A program made the translations under genes and the position numbers. From Doryteuthis pealeii (taxonomy: Eukaryota; Mollusca; Cephalopoda; Myopsida; Loliginidae), in contig CM042143.1 of assembly GCA_023376005.1 (NCBI GenBank), positions 88,881,140 to 88,945,139 of the forward strand: 64,000 bases of DNA, written 5' to 3'. Numbering within the stretch: the first letter of the stretch is position 1; each line of letters opens with the position of its first letter. The notes beneath the pieces are model-generated. The model was not told where the DNA came from. It did not search any database and saw only the letters and a list, made by a program, of their open reading frames with translations. This document shows positions 21,091-31,049 of this stretch, piece by piece.

Positions 21091-21640
21091 ATGAATGGGC
21101 TCCGTCGGGCGCGCGTGAGTCGGTGGCTTAGGTCGCCTGGAACTATTAATGAAATTAACAGTGGGATCCAGGGGGCTTTCCAACCCAGGCAACACCTACC
21201 TCCTTGATTTAAAGAAGCAGGGCTGGGTTTATTGCCCAGTGCCTGAAGGTGCCCGACCTGAGGGGGAATGCCGATGAGATCAACAAATTTTGACCTGCCA
21301 TCCCAATGAGCTTCGGCTTGTTGGGTGGTCCCTCATTAAAAGACTTTGTGTCATATCCGCTTAATGTGGGAATGTGAGTTAAATACCTTAATCATCATCA
21401 TGTTCGTGCAATGTTGCATGATATCCATGATGATCTCTCGCCACCTTAACCCAATCATTCAATCGACTCTGGGAGTCCTCACGCGCAGCAGCCAGCATCC
21501 TTTAATAGTTGGTCCGATGTAGGTCCTGGTTGGGCGGCCACGTTAGCAACTCCAATGTGTTGGCCTCCACAGTAAAAGTAAGCGTTGCTTAACGAAGCTC
21601 ATCCTTGCTTCTCCAAGCAGCTGTCCTGCATGCCTAACCC
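21090..21640. repeat. GC-richer repeat with ATC-rich middle
   Basis: Contains CCTTAATCATCATCATG, then TGATATCCATGATGATCTC and GGTCCGATGTAGGTCCTGG...GGCC. The right half resembles 51055-51260 (CATCATGTCGTGCAATTAGC, ATATCCATGACAA, GTCAATGTAGGTCCTTG), so it is a dispersed family. I do not recognise a coding frame. Confidence 0.55.
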
Positions 21641-21829
21641 TCCTTAACTCGTATGGTTTGTGATATGGGAGGCAGGTGGCATAACAGTTTGTGGGCAGTT
21701 TTGCGCAAATCTAACTCAGCTTGACTTTATGAAACATTGTTATGAATAAGAAGCCTAATTAAAGTGAAAATTTCATAATTGTTAGAAATATAGACTTTAA
21801 ATAACTAATGATTTTCCCAACCGCTATTG

Positions 21830-22100
21830 CCCTTATCGGCAAGCCCCAACACTTTTTATCATATGGTGCTAGAAGGCGGTGACTGAGGGTCTACATGTCC
21901 TGGGAATGACGTTTAAACTCTATCTGAATGGTGAGGTCGAGTTTTGGAGTTTAGGGGAATGTGGAGCACCCCGTCATCACATTAGCGCCCTGGTCCACTC
22001 TGACCCCGGAGTGGTAGTACTGTTTAGGGTCCCATCTATGGGTTTAAATAGAAAAATGTTATTTAATAAAAAAAATTGTATTATTCCTCATTAAGAAAAT
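21830..22100 (-). repeat. RepA copy
   Basis: Reverse complement: TTTTTATCATATGGTGCTAG, AGGGTCTACATGTCCTGGGA, CCACTCTGACCCCGGAGTGG. Frame 21879-22094 lies in it. Confidence 0.8.
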
Positions 22101-22645
22101 TTTGGAATTTTTGTTTATTTTCAACTTTATCGGCATTAATTGACCAACTGAGGTTGATAGTGACATAAAACAAAACAAACCAAACAAAACAGAATTAAAT
22201 AACTAGAAAATTGTGGACATCAGTGGGTGAATGTAGTTTCGGTTATTAACAGAAGTTGTTACATAATCTCTCACTTTTAATAAGATATACGAACAAAAGC
22301 AAATGAAATATTTAAAAAATGTGGCTTTATAGTTAACGACTTTCCAGTATTTCAAGGCATAGTTTCAAGGTTGATAGCTAAGTATTGATGGGAACTTCTT
22401 CTTATACTTTTTAGTCTTGAGAGTTTGTTCCTGCGGGTTATTTAAATAAAGGAGGAGGGGACAATGATTGGTGTTGAGATGCCAGCTGTCAGCTTCTTCA
22501 GCTTGGGTGGACTGTTATCACTGAGGTTACTTACCTGTATTATTTTTAAGTTTCATAAATTGTCAATATTGCTCTGGCATTTTTTTGAAAGATTTTTTTA
22601 GCTACTTTGACATGGATTTTAACACACCAACACATATATTGTATC
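22100..22645. other. No gene seen
   Basis: AT-rich unassigned sequence. Confidence 0.4.
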
Positions 22646-22970
22646 TATTATAATGGAGATTGTGTGTGTCTGAACCGGGAAACTATATTCAGTACCCAAG
22701 TCACAATTCCTTTGTTATTATTGTCACATTCCCAATGAATTTTTATGTTTATTTAACCTCTTTATAATAAAATGGTAATAAAACATAATTATCTGTAGAT
22801 CCTATCTACATACTAAATAACATAAATTAGTATTCATAATATACAACAAAATGTGGTTTACAGTGTTAACGGGAAGGCTAATTTGCATATTGATCTTAAA
22901 ATTTGATTTTAATAAAATTAAGTGTGCTTAGTAAATTATTAATATTGAATAATATAGAGGGCATCTTAGT
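22645..22970 (-). mobile_element. LINE-T 3' tail copy, diverged
   Basis: Begins TATTATAATGGAGATTGTG and follows the subfamily at 61965 (TTGCATATTGATCTTAAA...TTTTAATAAAATTAAG). Confidence 0.75.
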
Positions 22971-23039
22971 TCGAAAATCGGCATTGACTAGAAACTGTCA
23001 GTAATCAAGCACTATTGACTTCAATGTCTATGGACTACT

Positions 23040-23260
23040 CTGTGGTTGGCTGGCTGGCCTGGGCCTGGTGTTTGGGTTTTAATGTAATGTCAACCCCAAT
23101 GAGTCATTTTATGCTGAAGACGTTTTTTTGTTTTATTATTTTCATGGGTACTCAATTTGTTTTTTAAACACATTTTTTTTTCAATTTTATCCATAAGATG
23201 GGACTCTAATAGGTACTATTTAACCCTGGTCAGAGTGGACCTGGGAACAATGGTGATGCA
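23040..23260 (+). repeat. RepA copy (first half)
   Basis: TAATGTAATGTCAACCCCAA, TTTTATGCTGAAGACG, AAGATGGGACTCTAATAGG, GGTCAGAGTGGACCTGGG. Confidence 0.75.
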
Positions 23261-23421
23261 GTGGGTGCTCACACATCATACAGTTGGTATAATCCTGCAA
23301 GTAATATCTAATTATATTAAACTTAAAATCTTGTATTTTCTCTGATGTTTGATGAGCTTTGATGATAGTATTATCTGCCATTCATTTCGGACTATTGTCC
23401 TCATCTTCATTGTTATCTGTA

Positions 23422-23470
23422 CAATGTTTCAGCCAAAGTGCCCTTGACCTTCTTCAGGTATTTCTTGTCG
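23422..23470 (-). ncRNA. Hammerhead-like motif F4B, left arm
   Basis: Minus strand TAC-CTGAAGA-(AGGTC...GGCT)-GAAACATT-GTA. Catalytic bases are kept; stem III ACAT is weakened by a C-G to C-A change, and the proximal stem I is 3 bp. Possibly inactive. Confidence 0.4.
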
Positions 23471-23706
23471 GACTCGGGAACCTTCTTTCATACTCGGGAA
23501 CCTTTTTTGTACTGAGGGAACTTTTTCTTGTTTGTAATCAGGAAACCTTCTGTTGTAATCGGGGCCATCACGGAACTCTGAACCTAACCCTTTTATTCAA
23601 TCCACGGGGTATACCTGTTCTCATTTCCACTAACCATAGCTGGGGTAGTTTCCAAGTCCAAAAAGAAGGTTCCAAGGTCTGAGAAGGTTCCTGAGTCCAA
23701 CAAGAA

Positions 23707-23750
23707 ATACCTAAAGAAGGTAGGAGGGCATATCAGCCGAAACGTTGTAT
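23707..23750 (+). ncRNA. Hammerhead-like motif F4B, right arm (dead)
   Basis: ATAC / CTAAAGA / stem II / GAAACGTT / GTAT. Stem I pairs 4 bp, but the essential G5 is A (CTAAAGA), which should abolish cleavage. Confidence 0.4.
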
Positions 23751-24159
23751 AGCTAACAATTAAGATGAGGACAATAGTCTGAATAATGGCAGATATGTTA
23801 AATACTTGTGCCCGACAGAATGCGCATAGTTTTGCTAATTTTTTTCTAATGTCTTTTTCTACCTTTTGTTTGTACCTTTGCTAATAAAATCCGCACGCAT
23901 AAATTATGAAAGTAACATGTGTTTGTGAATTGTGATAAAACATAAACAACTTTATCGAGATCCATATGTATTTACATATAAGTAAAGTTTATCTATTTAT
24001 TTTGAAAGAGAATAGAATAAATTTAATATGATTATCAAAGTTTTTAGCTAAGTTTTTCTTTCTTCTGATTCACTTTTAATGTTGTAATCACACACATACA
24101 TACATGATATGACATGATATAAACAGGTAAAACTGTTTTTTTTTCAAGTCATTTATCTC

Positions 24160-24222
24160 CCTCTCTCTATCTCCCCCTCTCTCTCTCTCTCTCTCTATAT
24201 ATATTATATATATAATATATAT
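24160..24222. repeat. (CT)n then (TA)n microsatellite
   Basis: CT-rich run followed by interrupted TATA. 23790-24160 has no recognised gene. Confidence 0.9.
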
Positions 24223-24377
24223 GGGCAGATTTCTTTCATTTATACATATAGAATTAAACAAAAGAACAGATGTCCCTCCTGTTTAACAAGTTTATTTTTG
24301 ATCTTTTCAAGCTTTCTGGCCAACTTTTTTTTATTTGGATGGAATCGCGGATTAGTCCACCAAAGTTTTTTGTTCCA

Positions 24378-24411
24378 AGCACTTTCGGCACTTCGAAGTG
24401 CCATCTTCAGG
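24378..24411 (-). other. Strong hairpin with hammerhead-like flanks
   Basis: Minus strand: CTGAAGA (24410-24404), T, perfect palindrome GGCACTTCGAAGTGCC (24402-24387), GAAA, GTGCTT. Order and spacing copy the hammerhead core and a 5-7 bp stem II, but flanking stem I is at most 2 bp. It may be a diverged member of the same superfamily. Confidence 0.4.
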
Positions 24412-24534
24412 GGTGATGTATTTATGTTCCAATTTTTTTCAGGTTTGTAAGTGGTGAGAGTAAGTAGGAGGGAACTCGTAGAAATTAATACTAAGATGTG
24501 TGGGGGCTGGAAGGAGAAGAATTGATATAATTAT

Positions 24535-24700
24535 ATGTATAGTCATCCACATATAGTCTTGTTTCAATATATCACATCTCTTCAGTGGTGGCTATAACTT
24601 TTGTAAGTTAATTCAAGTGCAGAACAAAACTTGACCCGATTTTTCATCAGTCAAAGCCTCTAACCACCGGTTTATTGGCAAATACCAACTACAGGATGGG
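24535..24700 (-). mobile_element. F2: tRNA-headed SINE with hammerhead, copy 1
   Basis: Minus strand: head region with GATGAAAAATCGGGTCAAG (B-box-like), spacer TTAACTTACAAAAGTTATAGC, hammerhead region 24595-24540, then the end GTGGATGACTAT. Core CTGAAGA (24585-24579) and GAAAC (24565-24561) are present; cleavage triplet reads GAC, so the copy is probably inactive. Confidence 0.65.
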
Positions 24701-24839
24701 AATTTTTACTTAGAAAGCATACATATGTAAAAGTTGCTAGAGAGCTCTAATCCAGTTTAAGGAAAGCCTTGCAATTTCAGCGAGTAAACAGCAGCCATTA
24801 GTGAAAATCCCTTCCAGAGAGCTCAATCCACCAAGGGTG

Positions 24840-25010
24840 GAGACCATATGTATTGTCATCCACATACAGACTTGTTTTTGATGTGGCATGTCTCTTCAGT
24901 GCGGCTAGATTTTTGTAAGCTACTTTGAGTCAGGATTGAAACTCAACCGATTTTTCATCAGTCAAAAATATGCTTCCCACTCCCATGGTTGAGCACTGTG
25001 GGAGGACAGT
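24840..25010 (-). mobile_element. F2 copy 2
   Basis: Minus strand: B-box-like GTTGAGTTTCAATCCTGAC, AAAGTAGCTTACAAAAATC, then CTGAAGA (24899-24893), stem II with ATG...CAT, AAAAC in place of GAAAC, GTC cleavage triplet, and GTATGTGGATGAC. Loss of G12 should inactivate it. Confidence 0.65.
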
Positions 25011-25089
25011 AATTGTAACTTCACCGTTTGGCAATAGCCTTTTTTACAGATTAGTGTTCTCTGGTGATTGTAAAACATAACCGCCGTAA

Positions 25090-25313
25090 AGTATGTAGCA
25101 ATTAATTGTTTACCCTAGACCTAACTGCTCCACCTGATAGGCCGCAAGGGTAAGGGATTGGTAGAACGAAAATTCTGTCGGGTTTTGATCCTGGCTAGAG
25201 TAGGCTTTATAAAAATGTAAATTGCGCTGTGAGAAGTAAACTTCGAAACATGTGACTGTGGATGACTGATTATAATTATATATAATATATATATATATAT
25301 ATAATATATATAT
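25090..25313 (+). mobile_element. F2 copy 3, with (TA)n tail
   Basis: B-box-like GGTTTTGATCC (25181-25191), spacer, hammerhead 25227-25275, end GTGGATGACTGATT, then a (TA)n tail. In the motif, CTGATGA has lost one base (CTGTGA, 25227-25232), while stem II GAAG-TAAA-CTTC and GAAACATGT are perfect. The plus-strand orientation is opposite to the two preceding copies. Confidence 0.65.
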
Positions 25314-25420
25314 ACCCCTCTCACAAGCAGGATGTGACACAGGTCAATTTCTTAAGCAAGTGTTTACCAGGTTTGATTCAGAGTTTTTCCCTCTCCTAGA
25401 CTGATGGCAAGGGAAGACAA
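25310..25420 (-). mobile_element. SINE-M fragment
   Basis: CCCCTCTCACAAGCAGGATG, GTCAATTTCTTAAGC, CTCTCCTAGACTGATGGCAA. Confidence 0.75.
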
Positions 25421-25439
25421 ACAAAAGAGATAATCGTCA

Positions 25440-25680
25440 AAAGGCAATAGGGGTCGGGACAATCATATAGATGCTAGGGCTTGCCCAGCGCGATTGATTG
25501 AAGGGACCTCTCTGACTGAGTCTAGCCTTAGTAAGGGCCAAAGTGGAGTGTTGCATGTTCATGGGACTGCTCAACCACCAGGGTTCCATCCTTAAGCAAT
25601 ATGGGTTACCATCTATGGCAAATAGGTGTCCCATTGGTGGGGGGGGGGTCTACCTCTCTTCAGGAGCAGTCAGTGTTATT
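25440..25680 (+). repeat. RepA copy (second half)
   Basis: GGCAATAGGGGTCGGGACAA, GTGGAGTGTTGCATGTTCAT, CCATTGGTGGGGGGGGGG, ending CAGGAGCAGTCAG. Confidence 0.8.
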
Positions 25681-25788
25681 ATATTATGAATAGCTTAAAA
25701 AGGGAGTTACTTTTCAATCACCCTGTATATGTTGATATAAATTTCAGTCATGTTTTAAATCGCAGTAGAAAAAGCATTCAGTATTTGT

Positions 25789-25789
25789 G

Positions 25790-25823
<34 letters not shown>

Positions 25824-25827
25824 TATA
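25789..25827. repeat. (TA)n microsatellite
   Basis: Interrupted TA run. Confidence 0.85.
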
Positions 25828-26162
25828 GGTCAGAATTTCAAATCTGATTTTCTTTCTTTTTTCTTTCTTTTATTCATTTATAGGATTGGCCAACACAATG
25901 TCCCCAATCCACATTTCACGTAACGTTTATGTCAGAATAAAATTCAGCTTCATAAATAACTTTCTTCTATATGTCCACTGTTTAACATGCATATTGGAGC
26001 AGGCTGTCTCATTTATACTTCTGTAGAGTGCAAATTCACACAAGGATCCTCAGCTTGTCATGCCTTGAGCCAGATGAGATTAAGCTTAGTAAATATCTCC
26101 TGTTGGAATATCGACTAAGAAGTCAAGATTTGGATAAAATTTTACAACAGTATTTTCATTAT

Positions 26163-26165
<3 letters not shown>

Positions 26166-26207
<42 letters not shown>

Positions 26208-26225
26208 ATATATATATATATATTA
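26166..26225. repeat. (CT)n and (TA)n microsatellite
   Basis: CT run then TA run; it forms the low-complexity end of frame 26028-26282. 25830-26165 has no recognised gene. Confidence 0.9.
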
Positions 26226-26319
26226 TACTATATAATAAGAAATATTCTGTATGTCTGTCTGTCTGTACATTTGTTTGTATAATGACTGAGAACATGTCCT
26301 TTTATAAGGAAAATTGGTG

Positions 26320-26765
26320 GAGTCCAACAAAGACCTCTCACTTTGGCCCTTCTTAGGCCTAGATGGTGGTTCGAGGCCCCTCCATCAATCTGCTAGTCCA
26401 CATGCAGCCATACACCTAATAATGATTATATCCTAATTGCCTTTTGGCTAAGCTCCAACCCTTTTTATTATATATGTGTTTTTTCTAGAGGTGGTAGCTG
26501 AGGGTTTAGTGTCTGAGTTTGACGTTAAACTATCGTGAGGGTGAACTTCCAATTCTGGACCTCTTGGGAATGTGAGTACTCCTTCATTACCATTACTCCC
26601 AAGGTCCCACTCTGTTATGGTCTTAATCTACAAATTGATAGAAAAAAATTCAGTTTAAAAAATGTGTTTAAACAATTATGAAGATAAATAAAACAAAATG
26701 TTTTCAGCTAAATAACCCAACAATGAGGGTTGACATGCTGTAAAACACACCCACCGCACCCACCA
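26320..26765 (-). repeat. RepA copy, nearly full
   Basis: Reverse complement of both RepA modules in register: AGACCTCTCACTTTGGCCC ... CCAACCCTTTTTATTATATA ... GGGTTGACATGCTGTAAAA. Lies head to head with the next copy. Confidence 0.8.
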
Positions 26766-26814
26766 CCAACCACCAGCCAGCCAACCAACCAACCAAGCAC
26801 TCCTTCAACGAGTA

Positions 26815-27065
26815 GGCTGGTTGGTTTGGTTTAGTTGATTTTACTGCATGTCAACTTTGTTGGTTATTTTATGCCAAAGATGTTTTGTTTTATTTCTTGT
26901 TTGGGTATTCAATATTTTACAAATTCATTTTTTTAAAACACATTTTTACTAAACTGTTTGTTTTTTTTTTATTTAGCCCATAGGTCAACCACTACAAGTA
27001 CTACAACTCTGGGTAAAGGTGGACCAAGTGAATAATGGCACTGAAGGGGTCTCCATGCTCCCAAG
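26815..27065 (+). repeat. RepA copy (first half)
   Basis: GGTTGGTTTGGTTTAGTTGA, CTGCATGTCAACTTTGTTGG, CTACAACTCTGGGTAAAGG. Together with 26320-26765 it forms an inverted RepA pair. Confidence 0.8.
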
Positions 27066-27104
27066 GCTCAAATTGGAACTTCACATTTAGATGCAATTTT
27101 AATG

Positions 27105-27375
27105 TACATGAGTATGTTGTAACACATGGTCAATTTCCTAAGCAGAGTTTAACAAGGCTTGAAATTCAGAGTTTTCTTCTCCTAGAACTGGTTACTCTAA
27201 CAAAGTTAAAGGCACAGTCCACCCTACTATTTACCATAAGCTGGAGGGGAATAGTTGGAATTCATACCTTTCTCAAGGGTCTAGTGCTATGTGAAATGCA
27301 AATAGCCTTGTACAGGATTTTTGAACTCGATTGCCCGATTCATTTCTTAAGAGTCAATAACCATTACACTGTATG
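27105..27375 (-). mobile_element. SINE-M copy, nearly full
   Basis: CACATGGTCAATTTCCTAAG, ATTCAGAGTTTTCTTCTCC, CTACTATTTACCATAAGCTG, CCTTTCTCAAGGGTCTAGTG, and a tRNA-like head end TAACCATTACAC. Frame 27035-27490 runs through this repeat. Confidence 0.8.
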
Positions 27376-27499
27376 GAATAGCTGCCTTACAGTCTATGAG
27401 GACCAAAATAAAGTTCACAGAAATCTAATGAAAAGGAAGCGACATGTACTTTTAACTTATTTATTCACATATAAACTCAAAACCAGTTAATATAACAAG

Positions 27500-27790
27500 T
27501 ACTTAGGGGCAGTACTTCAGTTCATTATCTCCATCGTTGAGGGGGGTGTCAGGTTTGAGTCTTCAGTTGTTATCGCCTCACTGAGGGGGAGGGTCTCCTT
27601 CAGTCACAAGAGACTGAGACAAGAGCCTCGTTTCTACGGGGCTCACACGTTGGTACCAAAACCGTAAAGGGGTTCTTCACCCAACCTGACAAGGGATGTT
27701 ACTTTCTTCTTCGCTGTCCCCGAAGGCACATGAGAGTTCAGTCCCTACAACACATGGATGCTTTGTAGCTGAAAACTTTGTTCTAATACA
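27500..27790. repeat. GC-richer unassigned segment
   Basis: GC-richer stretch with GGGGGGTGTCAGG, GAGGGGGAGGGTCTCC and ACGGGGCTCACACGTTGG. It may be an LTR or other element end, but I find no second copy clear enough to define it. Confidence 0.3.
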
Positions 27791-28217
27791 ACAATACATA
27801 TGCCTATGTATTTTTTAGTTTCTGTAGAAAAATAAATAAGAGGCCATAACTTCTGGAACACCCTATGCATTCAGCATGGTGTTCTACAGTGATTGAAAAG
27901 TAACTCCCTATTTTTCAGAAAAATCTTCAGATCAACAGCCAAAGATGGTATGTGTTTAATAACCAAATACCATGAATGCTGAAAGGTTATCGCACCATGC
28001 TGCAAGATGAAATTCTGGCCAGTTGTCAATACTTGGGAGATATTGAAGATCTTGATTTTTTATGCAAGTATGGGTGCTTCACCACATTTTCTTTTTATGT
28101 TGTTTGTAAAATGACTGAAAAGCTCCCATCTTATGTTCATTCTTCTCTATGATTCATTTTTTTGGCAAAAATAATGATTCAGAAATAGATTATAAGTTTT
28201 TTGAAATAAGGAGTTAC

Positions 28218-28218
28218 N
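28218..28218. other. Ambiguous base (N)
   Basis: Single N in the sequence. Confidence 1.
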
Positions 28219-28259
28219 ACTTTTGTACGCCCAGTATGGGTTAGCAGAATGAGAAGGAT

Positions 28260-28435
28260 ATCTCCGTGGATTGAAATAAAAGGGTTGGGTTCCAAAGTTC
28301 TGTGGGATGGTCTCTGATTCACCGAAAGCAGTGCTCCCGAGTGTGACAGGGGCTACGAAATACCTGAAGAAGGCAAGGGCACATCGGCTAAAACGTTGTA
28401 TCAGATAAAAGATATGGATCAATAGTCGAATTATA
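28260..28435 (+). mobile_element. F4B copy (right arm)
   Basis: Matches the right arm at 23.7 kb. Motif: ATAC (28370-28373), CTGAAGA (28374-28380), stem II region AGGC...GGCT, AAAACGTT (28390-28397), GTAT (28398-28401). Stem I pairs 4 bp, but G12 is A, so catalysis should be lost. Confidence 0.6.
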
Positions 28436-28729
28436 TCCTAATAATTACAAATTATTCCAGCTCATCTTAAAACATTCAGAGAAATGAAACAAATATAACT
28501 AAAAAAAGAATTTTCTTAATCTCTATATATAAATATATGATAAATGTTATATCCTATTTATTAACGTCATTTAATATCTGGTAATTGTAGGATCATCTCT
28601 TGCTAGTTACATATAATTAAAAATTTAATATTTTGAATGAGTATTGATCATTCCGTCTTCTAATGCCTTTTGATCACAACCATACTCAAGCCATCGCTGG
28701 CTAGGAGGCTGTAAGAAAACTACTGATAC

Positions 28730-28960
28730 TTGCATCTCTGCAGAGGCGGGCTTACCCTCCCCCTCACCGAATTGGGCACCTGTTGGCCATGGGTTTGGTG
28801 ACGTTCATGATACTTAGATTCCGGAATCTGTGCTAGCTGAGGCAGTCATACATACAACCTCCACTTTAGCCTTACTTGGGTCTAGAAACTTGGGTGGGTT
28901 GTCGGGAGAGGCCTGCTTCCAATTAATCGGATGTCATATTAAGCATAGCATAGCCATAGT
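28730..28960 (-). repeat. RepA copy, diverged
   Basis: ATCTCTGCAGAGGCGGGCTT, GGGCACCTGTTGGCCATGGG, CCACTTTAGCCTTACTTGGG. Confidence 0.7.
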
Positions 28961-28964
28961 CATG

Positions 28965-29110
28965 TCAAAAACGTCCAAAGTGGTGTTACAAGAGCTTTTG
29001 GGCAATGCATTGAGGTTCAGTGGGTTCTCAATGACATGATAGCATAACTTTGAGATTACTCTTTAGCGTTATGAATGGGCACCACAAAAAACTGCCCCAG
29101 GGCTACAAAA
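28965..29110. repeat. Short dispersed repeat
   Basis: AGGTTCAGTGGGTTCTCAATGACATG and TTTGAGATTACTCTTTA resemble 32850-32960 (AGGTTCAATCGGTACCTCAATGACATG, TTTGAGATACCGCTTTGG). Unknown family. Confidence 0.5.
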
Positions 29111-29159
29111 AATCTCATCGCCGTCTCCTCTTTCTCTCCTTCCCCAAACTGCCTGCGTC

Positions 29160-29765
29160 TGGGGCGTTAGAATGCACGACTGCACCTCTGCAGGTATGCT
29201 GTAAGACTCCCCACTGGGCACCTGTTGCTGTGGTGGCTGACCTCGTGAATCCTTAAGGATAGAAACCTGTACTCACTTTAGCCCTTACTCTCTTTGGGCT
29301 CTTATGACGGGTGGTCGGACGAGGCCTTTCTGCTTCAATCATCAGATGGTCATATTTAAGCTCATTAGCACCTATCTTATTGTTCTATCTTCATCCTATT
29401 TGCGCTTATGGCATAACTTCTCATATACCTTTTTTATTGTATCTACCTTGCTAGAAGGCAGTGGTTAAGGGTCTTCATGTCTCGGGTATGGAACAATTAA
29501 AACTGCATCTAGTCGTGAAGTTTCCGAATTCTGGACGCCTCTGGTTAGTGTGGAGTACCCTTCCTTTGCCATTCACTCTGACACAGAAGTAAAGTAGTAC
29601 GTGTAGGGTCCACTCTTAATGGGTTTAAATAGAAAAAATGTGTTTAAAAATTGAATACCCTCAAGAATAATTAAAACAAAACGTTTTTCTTTTTTGGCTT
29701 ATATTTTCTAAATAACCAACAAGGGTTTTCGACTAGGCTGTCAAATCCAACCCTCTCAGGGCGTT
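29160..29765 (-). repeat. RepA copy, full length
   Basis: Both modules from GACTGCACCTCTGCAGG to AACAAGGGTTTTCGACTAGG, with many small indels. Confidence 0.75.
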
Positions 29766-30595
29766 ACTTAAAGAAACAGTTATCTTTGGTGTTTTTTTTT
29801 TTGCCTTTTGAGCGCTAATCTCTTCATTCGCTACACAAGAAAAATCAGTATGGCCCTCTGGTGCCATAGTCTCTAACTAAGGGCAGATAACTTGATCAAT
29901 CATCATCAGTATGTTATTGTACTCATCCCTTTTCCACACTTATAATACCATTTTCATGCAAGATAATTACTCTAGTTTATTTAGACAATATTCTCTGCCT
30001 TTGGTATTAAACTGGCAAGGTGTCATGGAATACCTCGATCTTCCTATTAAGTGCCAAGAGCAAGTGCTTTGTTGTGCTTGAAGAGTGGGGCATTGTTCCT
30101 GATATGGGGTGAATCTTATTTCTTCGATGTGAAGAGATTTTAACTACAAAAGTTGCGTGCATATCTCATTTGTGCATCCTGGCCTCCTGCCTCTAATAAA
30201 CACGCTCCAGGCGGTGTTGCTCAAAAGTGACCCATGCTGATTATGAACTCCTAGCTGTCTTGAAGATGTTCTTTTCTCCAAAAAGCCTTAAGTGCGAGTA
30301 AGCAAACGCGAATTTTACAGCCTCACACCCAGATTTTTTTATTTCGACAGGTAAATGTCAACTATCCCCACGCCTCCCTTTAGTACAATATCTTTTTTTT
30401 TTCTATCTTCATTATTTAATTTCAAACAACTTTCACAAATTTCTTTTCAGTATAAATATGGCTTAGCATGGTCACATTTTGAAGCCAGGCACCGTTTAAG
30501 TTCATTTTTTACTTACTCTTGTTGCCTGGAGTGACGCAATTTTTTAAATAGTACTTCTTATTTGTCACATAGCTTCTAAATCACATTCACACACA
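29765..30595. other. No gene assigned
   Basis: Mixed composition. A frame near 30225 (THADYELLAVLKMF) faintly recalls retroelement RNase H, but it is too short to call. Confidence 0.35.
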
Positions 30596-30599
30596 TACT

Positions 30600-30790
30600 T
30601 CTTTATATATTATAGTCATCCACAGACACTTTCTGTGTTTTGACGTTTACACTTATACTCATCAGAGTGGCTAGACTAATAGCTGCTTCTTCAGAGCGAA
30701 ACTACTGAATTTTCATCATTCAACCTTAACTTGGCTGTCAGCAATAAGCTTGTCAGTAAGATTATCGTTACGATCATTTAGCTTGAACTT
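30600..30790 (-). mobile_element. F2 copy 4
   Basis: Minus strand: stem I TAGCCAC, CTGATGA (30665-30659), stem II region, AAAAC where GAAAC is expected, stem III ACAC-AGAAA-GTGT, GTC, then TGTGGATGACTA, whose GTGG and CTA pair with CCAC and TAG. This is the best-folded F2 member (stem I with an internal loop, stem III of 4 bp), but G12 is missing. Confidence 0.7.
30613..30673 (-). ncRNA. Hammerhead ribozyme F2, G12 mutated
   Basis: All helices of a type-I-like hammerhead are visible, and the cleavage triplet is GTC. G12 (general base) is replaced, reading GTCAAAAC where the consensus is GTCGAAAC, so this copy should be inactive unless the base call is wrong. Confidence 0.6.
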
Positions 30791-30894
30791 CAATTTGTAA
30801 ACAACATTCACATCAAAGTATATTGCCTTTCTGCTAACATTGAAAGTTTGTTATAAGTCCCTCTCGAGAGTCTCTGGTTTTTTTGTATGCATAT

Positions 30895-31045
30895 AATAGT
30901 CAGTTCTTTTCTCACTGTTACACAACATTATGACATGTTTCGACTTTACCATCTCATCAGATGTGCTAGATTTAACAACTAACTTCTAGTAGGGAGTGAA
31001 AACTCTTACCTGTCTCTCTAATATAATTATCGTCTCTCCTTAAAA
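30895..31045 (-). mobile_element. F2 copy 5
   Basis: Minus strand with CTGATGA (30960-30954), stem II GAT...GTC (3 bp including a wobble), GAAACATGTC (30941-30932). Every core base is consensus and stem III ACATGT is palindromic; stem I pairs only AT/AT next to the core. Confidence 0.6.
30922..30969 (-). ncRNA. Hammerhead ribozyme-like motif F2, intact core
   Basis: Core CTGATGA...GAAA and cleavage triplet GTC are intact. Weak stem I makes activity of this copy doubtful. Same family as 30613-30673. Confidence 0.55.
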
Positions 31046-31049
31046 CTGA

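Larger units (their letters stand above)
23385..23790. mobile_element. F4B element: inverted pair of hammerhead-like arms
   Basis: About 110-bp arms in inverted orientation (left 23385-23490, right 23675-23790) begin and end with CGGACTATTGTCCTCATCTT and its near complement. Each arm has a hammerhead-like core pointing outward: minus core CTGAAGA 23457-23451 with GAAACATT 23430-23423, and plus core 23711-23717 with GAAACGTT 23739-23746. The loop has degenerate repeats of CTCGGGAACCTTC. Related copies lie at 28.37 and 42.1 kb. Inverted terminal repeats with hammerheads fit Penelope-like elements; no RT is present. Confidence 0.65.

Noticed and set aside
27035..27490. 151-codon open frame
   Set aside because: Runs through RepA and SINE-M sequence that recurs elsewhere without the frame.
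30225..30290. Possible Gypsy-type RNase H motif (THADYELLAVLKMF)
   Set aside because: Too short, no flanking RT or integrase, and the usual EKELLA context is absent.
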